64,000 nucleotides of DNA from Scybalousia_A sp052170555 (lineage in GTDB: Bacteria; Bacteroidota; Bacteroidia; Bacteroidales; P3): positions 186,001-250,000 of the forward strand of contig JBQNAI010000002.1 of NCBI GenBank assembly GCA_052170555.1, given 5' to 3'. Shown piece after piece: positions 53,558-61,608 of this stretch. The translations under genes were made by a program, and so were the position numbers. The first letter of the stretch is position 1, and each line of letters opens with the position of its first letter. The notes below the pieces were generated by a model. It was given only the letters and a program-made list of their open reading frames with translations, did not search any database and was not told the origin of the DNA.

Positions 53558-53809
53558 TTACAAAGTAGCGACTAATTTTGTACACTTTGATTTCAAGTTT
53601 GCGGCTTTATTTTTGTGAATAATAGATTTTTGAGCTAATTTATCTATCACAGATATCATTTTAGGTAGTTTCTCCTCCGCTTCCTTTTTGTCAGTGATTG
53701 CTCTAAAATCCCTCAAAGCATGTCTCATCGTTTTAGAATAGTAACGATTGTATAATCTCTTTTTTTCACTCTGACGTATTCTCTTTAACGCACTTTTATG
53801 ATTTGCCAT
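53558..53809 (-). CDS. rpsT: 30S ribosomal protein S20
   Basis: An 83-residue 16S rRNA-binding protein. MANHKSALKRIRQSEKKRLYN, HALRDFRAI and SIIHKNKAANLKSKC are conserved. Follows the tRNA-Glu gene on the minus strand, about 76 bases after it. Confidence 0.96.
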   Translation of the reverse strand: MANHKSALKRIRQSEKKRLYNRYYSKTMRHALRDFRAITDKKEAEEKLPKMISVIDKLAQKSIIHKNKAANLKSKCTKLVATL

Positions 53810-53859
53810 TTCCTATTTACGTTTTTCTTTTTCTTTATTTAATTTCCTTCTACTCTCTC

Positions 53860-53875
53860 CCTGAAAAAAATCAGG
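53860..53875 (-). terminator. short CCTGA-stem hairpin between tRNA-Glu and rpsT
   Basis: CCTGA and TCAGG pair around six T on the minus strand. Too weak to be sure; it may end the tRNA transcript or be a processing signal. Confidence 0.3.
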
Positions 53876-53885
53876 CATTACCCAG

Positions 53886-53960
53886 TACCCCGTAGGGGAT
53901 TTGAACCCCTGATTTCCAGAATGAAAATCTGGCGTCCTAGGCCAACTAGACGAACGGGGC
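53886..53960 (-). tRNA. tRNA-Glu (anticodon UUC)
   Basis: The minus strand folds into a complete cloverleaf: acceptor GCCCCGT with ACGGGGT (1:72 a G:U pair), D arm GTC/GAC, anticodon stem CCAGA/TCTGG around loop TTTTCAT, so the anticodon is TTC. T arm AGGGG TTCAAAT CCCCT. Length 75 including the discriminator A; CCA is not encoded. A -7 box at 53981-53989 precedes it. Confidence 0.95.
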
Positions 53961-53980
53961 TTCACTCTGCTTTTGGGACT

Positions 53981-53989
53981 GCAAAATTA
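53981..53989 (-). promoter_or_regulatory. -7 promoter box of tRNA-Glu
   Basis: The minus strand reads TAATTTTGC with TTTG 20 bases upstream, a textbook Bacteroidota promoter. The tRNA begins 21 bases further. Confidence 0.6.
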
Positions 53990-54047
53990 CAACAATTCAT
54001 CATACTGACCAAACATTTTAACAAATTTTTGTCAAAAAAGAGCTAAA

Positions 54048-54704
54048 TTAATCTTTATCCTGCTGAAATTCAAACCCTAGTCGCTTAGCTGTGATTTTAT
54101 TTTTTGTAGCAGCTGTAGTACGAATTTCTCCTACTGAGATCTCTTTAACTTCATCAAAAGGGGGTGTTAGAAGGTCAAAATTATTAGCGTATTCCATGGA
54201 TGAACGGATAATATCTGCTACGCTATTTTCATTAATTAAAGACGTATTGAAACTTGTGTATAATAAGCCCACCTCTCTTTTGCCTTCAACAAAGTAATGA
54301 CCATCTTTATTGATAAAAACTCTTCCTATAAGGTAACCTAAATCGTAATCACGATTGTAATCAAAAGAATCGGTAAGAAAATTATAGATATTAATCATTC
54401 CACAAAATGACCGATCTTTATCTTGTTGGATATACGGTAAACGCATTACCTCGTGATTGCGTGAAAATTCAAACACATTGGTGTGCATGATGAAAACCAA
54501 AATGTCTGAGCCGAATCTAATTTCGAATTCGTTTTGATTTTTATCCTCAAACACAAATTCATTTCGGTATTGTGATGACATGTATTTCATGATTTGCCTT
54601 GCTTGTTCTCGCATAAGAAAAAAAGCTTCATGCGTATTATTTATTACATCATTTAATAATAATACTTTTTTATGGATTTGTTTACCTAATTCTTCGTTTG
54701 TCAT
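54048..54704 (-). CDS. conserved-looking protein of unknown function
   Basis: A 218-residue protein that I do not recognise. It has no signal peptide or membrane segment. The N-terminal 40 residues are helical (NEELGKQIHKKVLLLNDVINNTHEAFFLMREQARQIM). The middle is a beta-rich segment (FEIRFGSDILVFIMHTNVFEF), and the C terminus ends with basic residues (TKNKITAKRLGFEFQQDKD). No known motif. It lies between tRNA-Glu and the ferredoxin, on the same strand. Codon use is like the neighbours, so it looks like a real cytosolic protein. Confidence 0.6.
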   Translation of the reverse strand: MTNEELGKQIHKKVLLLNDVINNTHEAFFLMREQARQIMKYMSSQYRNEFVFEDKNQNEFEIRFGSDILVFIMHTNVFEFSRNHEVMRLPYIQQDKDRSFCGMINIYNFLTDSFDYNRDYDLGYLIGRVFINKDGHYFVEGKREVGLLYTSFNTSLINENSVADIIRSSMEYANNFDLLTPPFDEVKEISVGEIRTTAATKNKITAKRLGFEFQQDKD

Positions 54705-54736
54705 ATCAATTTTGTTTATCTATGAGTCTTATTTTG

Positions 54737-54771
54737 ATAAAAAACGCCCTGGCAGTCAAAAACTGCAGGGC
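54737..54771 (-). terminator. terminator of the small ferredoxin gene
   Basis: GCCCTGGCAGT (54746-54756) pairs with ACTGCAGGGC (54762-54771), with one bulge. The A-run at 54738-54744 is the T-run on the minus strand. About 30 bases after the ferredoxin stop. Confidence 0.7.
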
Positions 54772-54799
54772 TACTCTCTAAATTTTCTTTTTATTTGCA

Positions 54800-54970
54800 T
54801 TAGTCCTCTGGAGCTATTGCTTCCATTGGGCAAACATCTGCACAAGTACCACAATCCACACATTTATCCGAATCTATCTTGTATATAGATCCTTCGGAGA
54901 TCGCTCCGCTCGGGCACTCGTCTATACAAGTACCACATGCAGCACAACTGTCTGAAATTTTGTACGCCAT
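54800..54970 (-). CDS. 2[4Fe-4S] ferredoxin
   Basis: A 56-residue clostridial-type ferredoxin, MAYKISDSCAACGTCIDECP and a second motif CVDCGTCADVCPMEAI. Two C-x2-C-x2-C-x3-C-P clusters. A low-potential electron carrier for anaerobic metabolism. ATG at 54970, preceded by a promoter at 55005-55013 and followed by a hairpin at 54746-54771. Confidence 0.95.
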   Translation of the reverse strand: MAYKISDSCAACGTCIDECPSGAISEGSIYKIDSDKCVDCGTCADVCPMEAIAPED

Positions 54971-55004
54971 TTCTTTATAAAAATTTTAAGGTTAATAACT
55001 GCTT

Positions 55005-55013
55005 GCAAAAGTA
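55005..55013 (-). promoter_or_regulatory. -7 promoter box of the ferredoxin gene
   Basis: The minus strand reads TACTTTTGC, 34 bases before the ferredoxin ATG. Confidence 0.55.
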
Positions 55014-55438
55014 TAAACTTTTCGTGATATGTAATCAATATTTTATGAAATTTTTTATAAAACATAAATAATGATTCTTTTAATTTATTATTACTCAATA
55101 TTATAATAAGTAGTTGTAGCTATATATTATTAAGTTTATATTACTATAAAAAATATCTTTTCCATATATAAATTACGATGTTTCATAAGCTATATTATTA
55201 AAGTAGAACTTAAAAAAAATAAAGTGAGATAATAAAAAATCTAATGTGCCAAAATAATACACTGATACACCTTGAGGGTAAAAAGAAAGGAAATTTAGAC
55301 TATACGAAAGTGTGATTAAAACTAAAAGAAGAGTAAAAATATCATATGATTATATGTATAAGGTAAAAAAGAAAAATTAGAAAAGTATCAAAACAACGAT
55401 AAAATATTTCTCTAATGTCATATGAGGAAAAGTTTTTG
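55014..55438. other. gene-free divergent spacer
   Basis: About 425 bases between the promoters of the ferredoxin and the MORN lipoprotein. A degenerate copy of the repeat family (ATTAAAGTAGAACTTAA and AAAGTGAG) lies at 55196-55226. Nothing else seen. Confidence 0.45.
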
Positions 55439-55447
55439 TAATTTTGC
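55439..55447 (+). promoter_or_regulatory. -7 promoter box of the MORN lipoprotein-pcm operon
   Basis: TAATTTTGC, 33 bases before the ATG at 55481. Confidence 0.55.
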
Positions 55448-55480
55448 AAACAGAATGTCAAACTAATGTAGTTTAATTTT

Positions 55481-56254
55481 ATGTTGTATTTAAAGAAAGT
55501 ATTATTTGTTTGTACTATTTTAATATTGAGTTTATCTTGTTCCAAAGGAGAGAAGAAAATTATGGCAACGTATGATGATGGACGACCATTTATTATTGAA
55601 TATACTAAAGAAAAAAACGGTAAAACAATAAAAACTTACGAAGAACATTATTATAAAAATGGTAAAATCAGATTGGAAGGTAGATTTAACGGAGAAAAGC
55701 GTTCGGGGATATGGAAGTTTTACTATGAAGATGGGACTTTATTCGCTCAAGCGGATTTTTCCAAAGTCAAAGAAGGGATGTTGTGGCGGGTTTATTTTAA
55801 TAAAGACTCTTTGCTCGTAGATGATAAGGATAAATTGTTAAATATTGCTTTTTCAAAAGAAGGAACTCCTGTCTCCATAACTATAAAGAGGGGTGCAAGG
55901 GAGATATTTTACCGTTTCTTCAATTCTTTTAGGCTTATGGAAAGAGTGTTTCTTAAAGGGAACATTCCACAAGGAGAAGCAATATCATGGCATGAGAATG
56001 GTAATGTGAATTCTATTCACTATTACCAGGATGGCTTGCAGGATTCTACATATGTTGTCTATGCGGAATCTGGACAAAGGATATTGACTGGTCAATACAA
56101 GAGGGGGATTAAGGTTGGTAAGTGGGAGTTTTTTTCATCCGAAGGAGTACCTTTGGGATATGAAATATACGATATGGATGGTACGCAATTATCTATTACA
56201 GATAATCAAGGATTAAAGTATTACACCACTCCGCCTACTCAAAACAATAAATAA
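55481..56254 (+). CDS. lipoprotein with MORN-type repeats
   Basis: A 257-residue protein. Lipoprotein signal ending in lipobox LSLSC (C at residue 20), then KGEKK. MORN_2-type variants (YxNGxxxxxGxYxxGxxxGxWxxYxxxG) occur at HYYKNGKIRLEGRFNGEKRS and at WHENGNVNSIHYYQDGLQDS to RGIKVGKWEFFSSEG. These resemble the YwqK-like antitoxin repeats of Bacteroidota envelope proteins. Probably periplasmic or on the outer membrane. First of a three-gene unit with pcm (gaps of 15 and 25 bases). Confidence 0.78.
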   Translation: MLYLKKVLFVCTILILSLSCSKGEKKIMATYDDGRPFIIEYTKEKNGKTIKTYEEHYYKNGKIRLEGRFNGEKRSGIWKFYYEDGTLFAQADFSKVKEGMLWRVYFNKDSLLVDDKDKLLNIAFSKEGTPVSITIKRGAREIFYRFFNSFRLMERVFLKGNIPQGEAISWHENGNVNSIHYYQDGLQDSTYVVYAESGQRILTGQYKRGIKVGKWEFFSSEGVPLGYEIYDMDGTQLSITDNQGLKYYTTPPTQNNK

Positions 56255-56269
56255 GAGATTTTTTTCCAT

Positions 56270-56755
56270 ATGAAAAACTCCACCTTAAGAGGGCTGTTGT
56301 TAGGATTATTTGCTATCAATTATTTAGTATGTAATTCCAGTTGGGGGCAAATGTATTCTGTGAGGGATTCTATTAGTGAAGATGGGCTGGAATGCAAAAT
56401 ATTTATTCAACCCACGAATACAAAAAACAAAAACAATTCGATAGTTTCCTATATTTTTGTGGAAAAGCGTACTGATATTCCCTTAGGATGTGACATTTAT
56501 AGGGAAGAAAACGGGAATAAAATTCCTATGAACAGTTTTCCTGTTATTGCTTATACAAAAGATAAAAATGATAGGATGAATTACAATTCTATTTTGCCAT
56601 ATATTTCTATTTGTCAAGCAGGAAAGAGAGTAATCTTGTCTTTTGAGTGTCAATTTATAGTAATGTATCCCGATAGGTTGAATGAACAGATAATAGTAAC
56701 TAAAAACCTCTATGGTATAATTACAGATAAATCTATAGAAATAATCAATCATTAA
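56270..56755 (+). CDS. secreted protein of unknown function
   Basis: A 161-residue protein that I do not recognise. N-terminal signal-like sequence MKNSTLRGLLLGLFAINYLV ending near SSWGQ, then a mostly beta mature part (ECKIFIQPTNTKNKNNSIVS). Middle gene of a unit between a MORN lipoprotein and pcm. No domain motif. Confidence 0.55.
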   Translation: MKNSTLRGLLLGLFAINYLVCNSSWGQMYSVRDSISEDGLECKIFIQPTNTKNKNNSIVSYIFVEKRTDIPLGCDIYREENGNKIPMNSFPVIAYTKDKNDRMNYNSILPYISICQAGKRVILSFECQFIVMYPDRLNEQIIVTKNLYGIITDKSIEIINH

Positions 56756-56780
56756 AATTCCATCGCAAAAAAATATTGTT

Positions 56781-57425
56781 ATGTTACAGGAATCGCTATT
56801 AGTCAAAGGAATGAGAAAAAAATTAGTTGAGTATCTTAGAACAAAGGGTATAACTGATGAAGAAGTTTTACATGCAATAGGCACAGTTCCTAGACACTTG
56901 TTCGTAGATTTATCTTTGGAAAGAATAGCATATGAGGACCGTGCAATAGAGATTCTTTGTGAACAAACCATTTCGCAGCCCTCAACAGTAGCTTTCCAGA
57001 CACAATTACTTGATGTTAAACATAGAGAAAAAATACTAGAAATAGGAACAGGGAGTGGTTATCAGACTGCTATATTGTATAAACTATCCTCACGTCTTTA
57101 TACAATTGAGAGACAAAAGCCTTTATATGATGCTGCTCTGAAAGTTTTTGACAAAATAAATATCCATCCTAAATGTTTTTATGGAGATGGCTACAAAGGA
57201 CTACCAGAATTTGCACCGTTTGATAAAATACTTGTAACTTGTGGGGCTCCCTTTGTCCCAAAGGATTTAATAGAACAGTTGAAAGTGGGCGGAGTTATGA
57301 TAATTCCAGTTGGAGATGAACAACATACGATGTATAAAATGACAAAGATTTCTACAACTGAGACAGTGGCGGAGACTTTCGGTAATTTTAAATTTGTACC
57401 TATGTTAAAGAATAAACAAAGATGA
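56781..57425 (+). CDS. pcm: protein-L-isoaspartate O-methyltransferase
   Basis: A 214-residue repair enzyme that methylates isoaspartyl residues in damaged proteins. VPRHLFVD, EQTISQPSTVAFQTQLL and the SAM loop ILEIGTGSGYQTAILYKL are diagnostic. The C-terminal LIEQLKVGGVMIIPVGD is also typical. Last gene of the unit, ending before the strong palindrome at 57486-57537. Confidence 0.95.
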   Translation: MLQESLLVKGMRKKLVEYLRTKGITDEEVLHAIGTVPRHLFVDLSLERIAYEDRAIEILCEQTISQPSTVAFQTQLLDVKHREKILEIGTGSGYQTAILYKLSSRLYTIERQKPLYDAALKVFDKINIHPKCFYGDGYKGLPEFAPFDKILVTCGAPFVPKDLIEQLKVGGVMIIPVGDEQHTMYKMTKISTTETVAETFGNFKFVPMLKNKQR

Positions 57426-57485
57426 TTTAACATGGGTAGTATTTGTTACTGGTATTACAATGAAGTAAAAAATAAAGTCTCACAT

Positions 57486-57537
57486 CATTTTATTAAAGTC
57501 CCACTTTAAATTTTTAAAGTGGGACTTTAATAAAATG
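57486..57537. terminator. perfect 25-base-stem palindrome (repeat family), bidirectional terminator
   Basis: The arms 57486-57510 and 57513-57537 are exact reverse complements (core ATTAAAGTCCCACTTTAAA), with a two-base nominal loop. It lies between convergent pcm and the SpoU gene. It is the most complete copy of the dispersed repeat; a partial extra unit, AAAGTCTCACATCATTTT, begins at 57474. Confidence 0.85.
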
Positions 57538-57655
57538 TTTTTACGTATTTTTAATAAAGAATGTGCATTGTGTAGATCTGTAAGATTTGTTTAGGAATAA
57601 TTTACTAAGGGAGAAATTTTTAATTACTTATGTCTTTGTTGCAAATAATTAAATT

Positions 57656-58189
57656 CTAATATTTTATTTGTCTTACTATTTCCCAAAGAGTAATCCCACA
57701 AGACACACTGACATTAAATGAATGTTTTGTTCCAAATTGGGGAATTTCTATAACATTGTCACACAGATCTATTACCTCTTGATTTACTCCATCGACCTCA
57801 TTACCTAATACAATTGCTATTGGAGTTTTACAAATCTTGAAATCTTGCAACATAATAGAATTTTCTGTTTGTTCAAGTGCGAAAATCTTGAAATTTTTTT
57901 CACATAACATTTTTACACACTCTATACTTGATTTCATGTGCTGCCAATTTACACTTTCAGTTGCTCCTAGTGCCGTTTTATTTATCTCACGATGAGGAGG
58001 TGTTGCAGTGATTCCACATAAAAATATCTTTTCCAAACGAAAAGCATCAGCTGTCCTGAAAATAGATCCGATGTTTGACATACTACGAATGTTATCCAAT
58101 ATCAAAACTATCGGTATTTTTTCTCCTTTTTTGAATTCCTCTACTGAAATTCTGCCCAATTGCTCCATTGAAAGCTTTTTTCTTTTCAC
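57656..58189 (-). CDS. TrmH/SpoU-family RNA 2'-O-methyltransferase
   Basis: A 177-residue SPOUT methyltransferase. Motif 1 LDNIRSMSNIGSIFRTADAF, motif 2 PIAIVLGNEVDGVNQEVIDL and motif 3 GTKHSFNVSVSCGITLWEIV make the trefoil-knot SAM site. No N-terminal extension, so the tRNA or rRNA target is uncertain. Starts eight bases after the GldN-like gene on the same strand. Confidence 0.9.
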   Translation of the reverse strand: MKRKKLSMEQLGRISVEEFKKGEKIPIVLILDNIRSMSNIGSIFRTADAFRLEKIFLCGITATPPHREINKTALGATESVNWQHMKSSIECVKMLCEKNFKIFALEQTENSIMLQDFKICKTPIAIVLGNEVDGVNQEVIDLCDNVIEIPQFGTKHSFNVSVSCGITLWEIVRQIKY

Positions 58190-58197
58190 GTTTTTTT

Positions 58198-59160
58198 TTA
58201 TTTCAAATTTTTTTTACAAGTTATTCTGATTCCTAATTGGCGGAACATTTTTTCATCATAGGGATATAATGGTAGAAAATATTTAACAGATTTCAATATT
58301 TCAAGATTATGAGTTTTGATCGCCCAAATTTCTGCTATTCTTATTGCAGAAATATCTTCAGGTATTATATCCGAATATGTATTAATTTCTTTTTCTGTGC
58401 CTGTTTGTTCGTCATATACATATGTAGAGCCTTTCTGTACAAATAAGTCATCTATTTCTTTGGGTGAATTAAACTCCTTACCATCTGTATGAAAAACCTG
58501 AATTTTTTTATTCTGTACTTGGTCAAAAATACTTAAAGTAAAGGGCATTTTAACGGGGTATTTCAATTCCAAAACGCTCAAAATCGTATCTGGAATAGTA
58601 ACAATATCTTTGTCTGTATGATCTTTGCTTTTATCTTTCAACGTATCTTTGGGGAAAATCCAAAATAATGGCAACTGTATGGTGTCTTTACCTTCATTGT
58701 TAAACGATTTATAATGGACAATATATGGTTGATAGGAAATAATTTTTTTATCAATGCTCAGATCTTTATAGTTGTAAGTAACAGCTTCCTCAAAATCATA
58801 AGCAGAAATATAAGGAACAATATAATCCAACACATTGTTTTTGTTAAGATAATTACCTTGTTGTTCTTCAAAAGAAATAATTTTGTTTATTATACTGTCA
58901 AGATTCAATTCTCTTTTTCTCTCATCGTAAATCTTTACTTTTCTTTGTTTTACTCCATTGAGAATTATTCTTGCCAACTCTTCCCTGAAATAGCCTGTAA
59001 TATGTTCATATTTTTGGGGATTTAAAGATTGAGAAATTTCCCATTCAGGGTTGAAAACCCCTATTTTATGAGTTTCGTATTCAATACTATAATCAGCTCT
59101 TTGTCCATTAGCAAGAACGAATACTGAAATAAAAAATACAATTGTTGATATTCTTTTCAT
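58198..59160 (-). CDS. GldN-like secreted protein A
   Basis: A 320-residue protein with signal peptide MKRISTIVFFISVFVLANGQ. Two copies of a module can be seen: ISAYDFEEAVTYNYKDLSID...SYQPYIVHYKSF...PLFWIFP near residue 115, and EDISAIRIAEIWAIKTHNLE...SVKYFLPLY near 270. The pattern resembles GldN/PorN, a periplasmic T9SS component, but the rest is divergent. Five bases separate it from its paralogue B. It could be a T9SS accessory protein, or an unrelated Bacteroidota family. Confidence 0.45.
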   Translation of the reverse strand: MKRISTIVFFISVFVLANGQRADYSIEYETHKIGVFNPEWEISQSLNPQKYEHITGYFREELARIILNGVKQRKVKIYDERKRELNLDSIINKIISFEEQQGNYLNKNNVLDYIVPYISAYDFEEAVTYNYKDLSIDKKIISYQPYIVHYKSFNNEGKDTIQLPLFWIFPKDTLKDKSKDHTDKDIVTIPDTILSVLELKYPVKMPFTLSIFDQVQNKKIQVFHTDGKEFNSPKEIDDLFVQKGSTYVYDEQTGTEKEINTYSDIIPEDISAIRIAEIWAIKTHNLEILKSVKYFLPLYPYDEKMFRQLGIRITCKKNLK

Positions 59161-59164
59161 TTTT

Positions 59165-60169
59165 TTACTGTGCTCTTATATAATACAAAGGATAAAAGCC
59201 TAGAAATAATCCATTAGAATTAAAAATGCGAATGATGGGTGCGTAATAATTTACTTTCTTTGTAAAATTATGATTTTTTTTATCATAGATAATCTCTTCT
59301 CCAAAACGAAGATTGTCAATGTCATCACTGTTGTAAGTTAAACTAATAACTGTATCGGTTTCTATTTCTACATTTTCTTTGTTTGTCGTGTAAATAGTGG
59401 TATAAATAGAATGTTTTTTACGATTTTCTAATTCTGATAAAGAAAAAGGCTCAATAGCATCGGGATTTTCATAACAAAGTATTTTTTTATTATCAGCTTT
59501 TCCAATTAAGGATTCAAAAAAAGGAATAGAGTACTCTGCTTCTAAGTTATTGTCCCACCAACGATAAGGTTTAGGATTATATATTGGTATTGTATATTGA
59601 ATATTGCGGGTAATTAACAATGTATCCTCAGAAGATTTTGCACTAGTTTGCCAAATCCAGCCAATTTCATATTCAAATGAGGTTTGGGATTCTAAATTTT
59701 CATTGATAAAAGTAATAGAATCTCGTTGTATTAATGGACAGTATGCGATTACTTTCTTTTTTATGTTCATCGTTTGGATATCATAAGTCCATTCTTCCAT
59801 AAATTTGATAGCACGGATTTCATTTTCCAATATATTTTCTACCTCCTTATTTGAATATTTCTTCAAATCTATTTTTTCAAGAGCTTTTTTTAGATTGTCA
59901 AACATAATACTCCACGGAATGGTATCTCCATCGAAATTTTTTAAGTAAATTTTTTCACTTTTCAAATCTGAAAATAATTCATCCATAGCCTCCCAAAAGA
60001 AACGTTTATTAACAATATAATCATACGTAATGCTATCTTTAGTTTCGGACGACTTTACTTTGTTTTCCGTAATCTGTATTTTGGTTACTATTTTCTTAGT
60101 TAGTAATTTTTCTTGAGCAAAGCAAGGAAAACTTATCGTGAAAAATGTAATTAAAATTAATTTTTTCAT
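59165..60169 (-). CDS. GldN-like secreted protein B
   Basis: About 334 residues from ATG 60169. Signal MKKLILITFFTISFPCFAQE. Module 1 is EIRAIKFMEEWTYDIQTMNI...VIAYCPLIQRDS near residue 115. Module 2 is DDIDNLRFGEEIIYDKKNHN...VNYYAPIIRIFNSN at the end. Paralogous to gene A by module order and pattern. An upstream TTG (60181) adds four residues and lies closer to the -7 box at 60192, so the ATG is preferred. Probably periplasmic, possibly part of or accessory to the T9SS; the link is by weak pattern similarity only. Confidence 0.45.
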   Translation of the reverse strand: MKKLILITFFTISFPCFAQEKLLTKKIVTKIQITENKVKSSETKDSITYDYIVNKRFFWEAMDELFSDLKSEKIYLKNFDGDTIPWSIMFDNLKKALEKIDLKKYSNKEVENILENEIRAIKFMEEWTYDIQTMNIKKKVIAYCPLIQRDSITFINENLESQTSFEYEIGWIWQTSAKSSEDTLLITRNIQYTIPIYNPKPYRWWDNNLEAEYSIPFFESLIGKADNKKILCYENPDAIEPFSLSELENRKKHSIYTTIYTTNKENVEIETDTVISLTYNSDDIDNLRFGEEIIYDKKNHNFTKKVNYYAPIIRIFNSNGLFLGFYPLYYIRAQ

Positions 60170-60191
60170 TCTTTCTTTCAAAAAATTATTC

Positions 60192-60200
60192 GCAAAGGTA
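60192..60200 (-). promoter_or_regulatory. -7 promoter box of the GldN-like gene pair
   Basis: The minus strand reads TACCTTTGC, about 23 bases before the ATG at 60169. Confidence 0.55.
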
Positions 60201-60481
60201 AAACAATTTTAAAGATTAATAGTTGATTAACAACAAGAATTAGGTTTTTGATATGGAGATAATGTTTATTACAAAATCTATAATGTGTATTCCTATAAAT
60301 TGTTATGTTAATGGAGTATATATGTTATATATTTTTTGTTGAAGATCTTTAATATTAGTATGATTAAGTTTTACATTCTTGATATTTGTTTTATAAATAC
60401 AGAATAGTTTTATAAAACAAGATAGTAAAATCATACAGACGAAAAACTGAGGGATAATTTTGTCATATGGAATTATTTTAA
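60201..60481. other. gene-free divergent spacer
   Basis: Nothing beyond the two divergent promoters at its edges; no repeat copy or hairpin seen. Confidence 0.5.
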
Positions 60482-60489
60482 TATCTTTG
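60482..60489 (+). promoter_or_regulatory. promoter of the cls-sigma54-aroA operon
   Basis: TATCTTTG with TTTG 19 bases upstream (60459-60462), a close match to the Bacteroidota consensus. The ATG at 60516 is 26 bases on. Confidence 0.65.
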
Positions 60490-60515
60490 TCAATCGTATT
60501 TATCAAAGGGAATGT

Positions 60516-61595
60516 ATGGTACAGCAAAGAAACGAAAAGTATATCATATTTGATGATAATTTGAAAATGTATGATGCGATGTTGGATGATATCAGCAAAG
60601 CAAAGCGTATGATTTTTCTAGAAACTTTTCGTTTTGGTAGAGATGCTATGGGAGATAAGTTTCTTTTAGCTTTGTACAAGAAAGCAACGGAGGGGATAAC
60701 GATAAAACTACTTTTAGATGCCTGGGGTACCGGAAGAGATTTGTCATACTTCCAGTCTCTTTTAGAGGTTGGGGTTGAAATTAGGTTGTATAGAAAAGTA
60801 CGTTTGACAAGAGGACTTTTGGCAAAAAATCATTGTCGTAACCACAGAAAATTACTTATCATTGATTCTGAAATTGCTTATATGGGCTCCGCAAATATTA
60901 CTGTTTACAGTATATCTTGGCGAGAATTGAATCTAAGAACAACAAACCATCAATTACTTACAATATTCAGAAGAAGCTTCCGTGATTCGTTTCGGTCATA
61001 TAATAAATATGATATCCCCATGGTAGCAAGCAACAAAAGTTATCATGTAGGGGATTGGATATTTATTCAAGAATACCCTGATAGTGTAAGACAAAGGATA
61101 AAAACAAAATATGAAAAATTGATTCGTTCTGCAAAAGAAAGTATTGTAATTGAAACTCCTTATTTTCTTCCAGGACATACACTACGTAAAGAATTAATGG
61201 ATGCAGCACAACGGGGGGTTAGTGTAACTGTTCATGTACCCTATAATTCTGATGTGAGAGTTGTAGATATTTTACGTCGGCATTATACAGGTATTTTGTA
61301 TAAATCTGGTGTTAAATTTAAATTTTATGTTCCTGCGAACTTGCATGCTAAGAGTCTGATGATAGATGGCGAAATCTTTTGTTTATCTTCAGCCAATTTT
61401 GATTATAGAAGTTTTCGCTATCAGCACGAAATAGCACTTGTTGGTAAAGAAAAATCTATCATAGAGCAAATAAAAAAACACTATTCCTATACTGAACAAT
61501 ATAGCACGGATTTTGACTATGGTAGTTGGCAAGAGCGGCCTAATATAGACAAGTTTATAGAATGGATTTTATTACCTTTTAGGTATTTGATGTAG
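60516..61595 (+). CDS. phospholipase D-family cardiolipin synthase
   Basis: A 359-residue protein with two HKD motifs: HRKLLIID at residues 110-117 (the first part of NHRKLLIIDSEIAYMGSANI) and HAKSLMID at 277-284 (LHAKSLMIDGEIFCLSSANF). The HxKxxxxD arrangement with G/S-S-x-N is that of bacterial cardiolipin synthases, which transfer a phosphatidyl group between glycerolipids. Unlike ClsA it has no N-terminal membrane helices, as in ClsB-type enzymes. First gene of an operon; the activator gene starts 13 bases on. Confidence 0.85.
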   Translation: MVQQRNEKYIIFDDNLKMYDAMLDDISKAKRMIFLETFRFGRDAMGDKFLLALYKKATEGITIKLLLDAWGTGRDLSYFQSLLEVGVEIRLYRKVRLTRGLLAKNHCRNHRKLLIIDSEIAYMGSANITVYSISWRELNLRTTNHQLLTIFRRSFRDSFRSYNKYDIPMVASNKSYHVGDWIFIQEYPDSVRQRIKTKYEKLIRSAKESIVIETPYFLPGHTLRKELMDAAQRGVSVTVHVPYNSDVRVVDILRRHYTGILYKSGVKFKFYVPANLHAKSLMIDGEIFCLSSANFDYRSFRYQHEIALVGKEKSIIEQIKKHYSYTEQYSTDFDYGSWQERPNIDKFIEWILLPFRYLM

Positions 61596-61608
61596 AAAGA
61601 AAATATTT

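Noticed and set aside
56483..56971. 162-residue minus-strand ORF across the secreted protein and pcm
   Set aside because: Opposite strand of two real genes; Cys/Ser/Ile-rich shadow composition.
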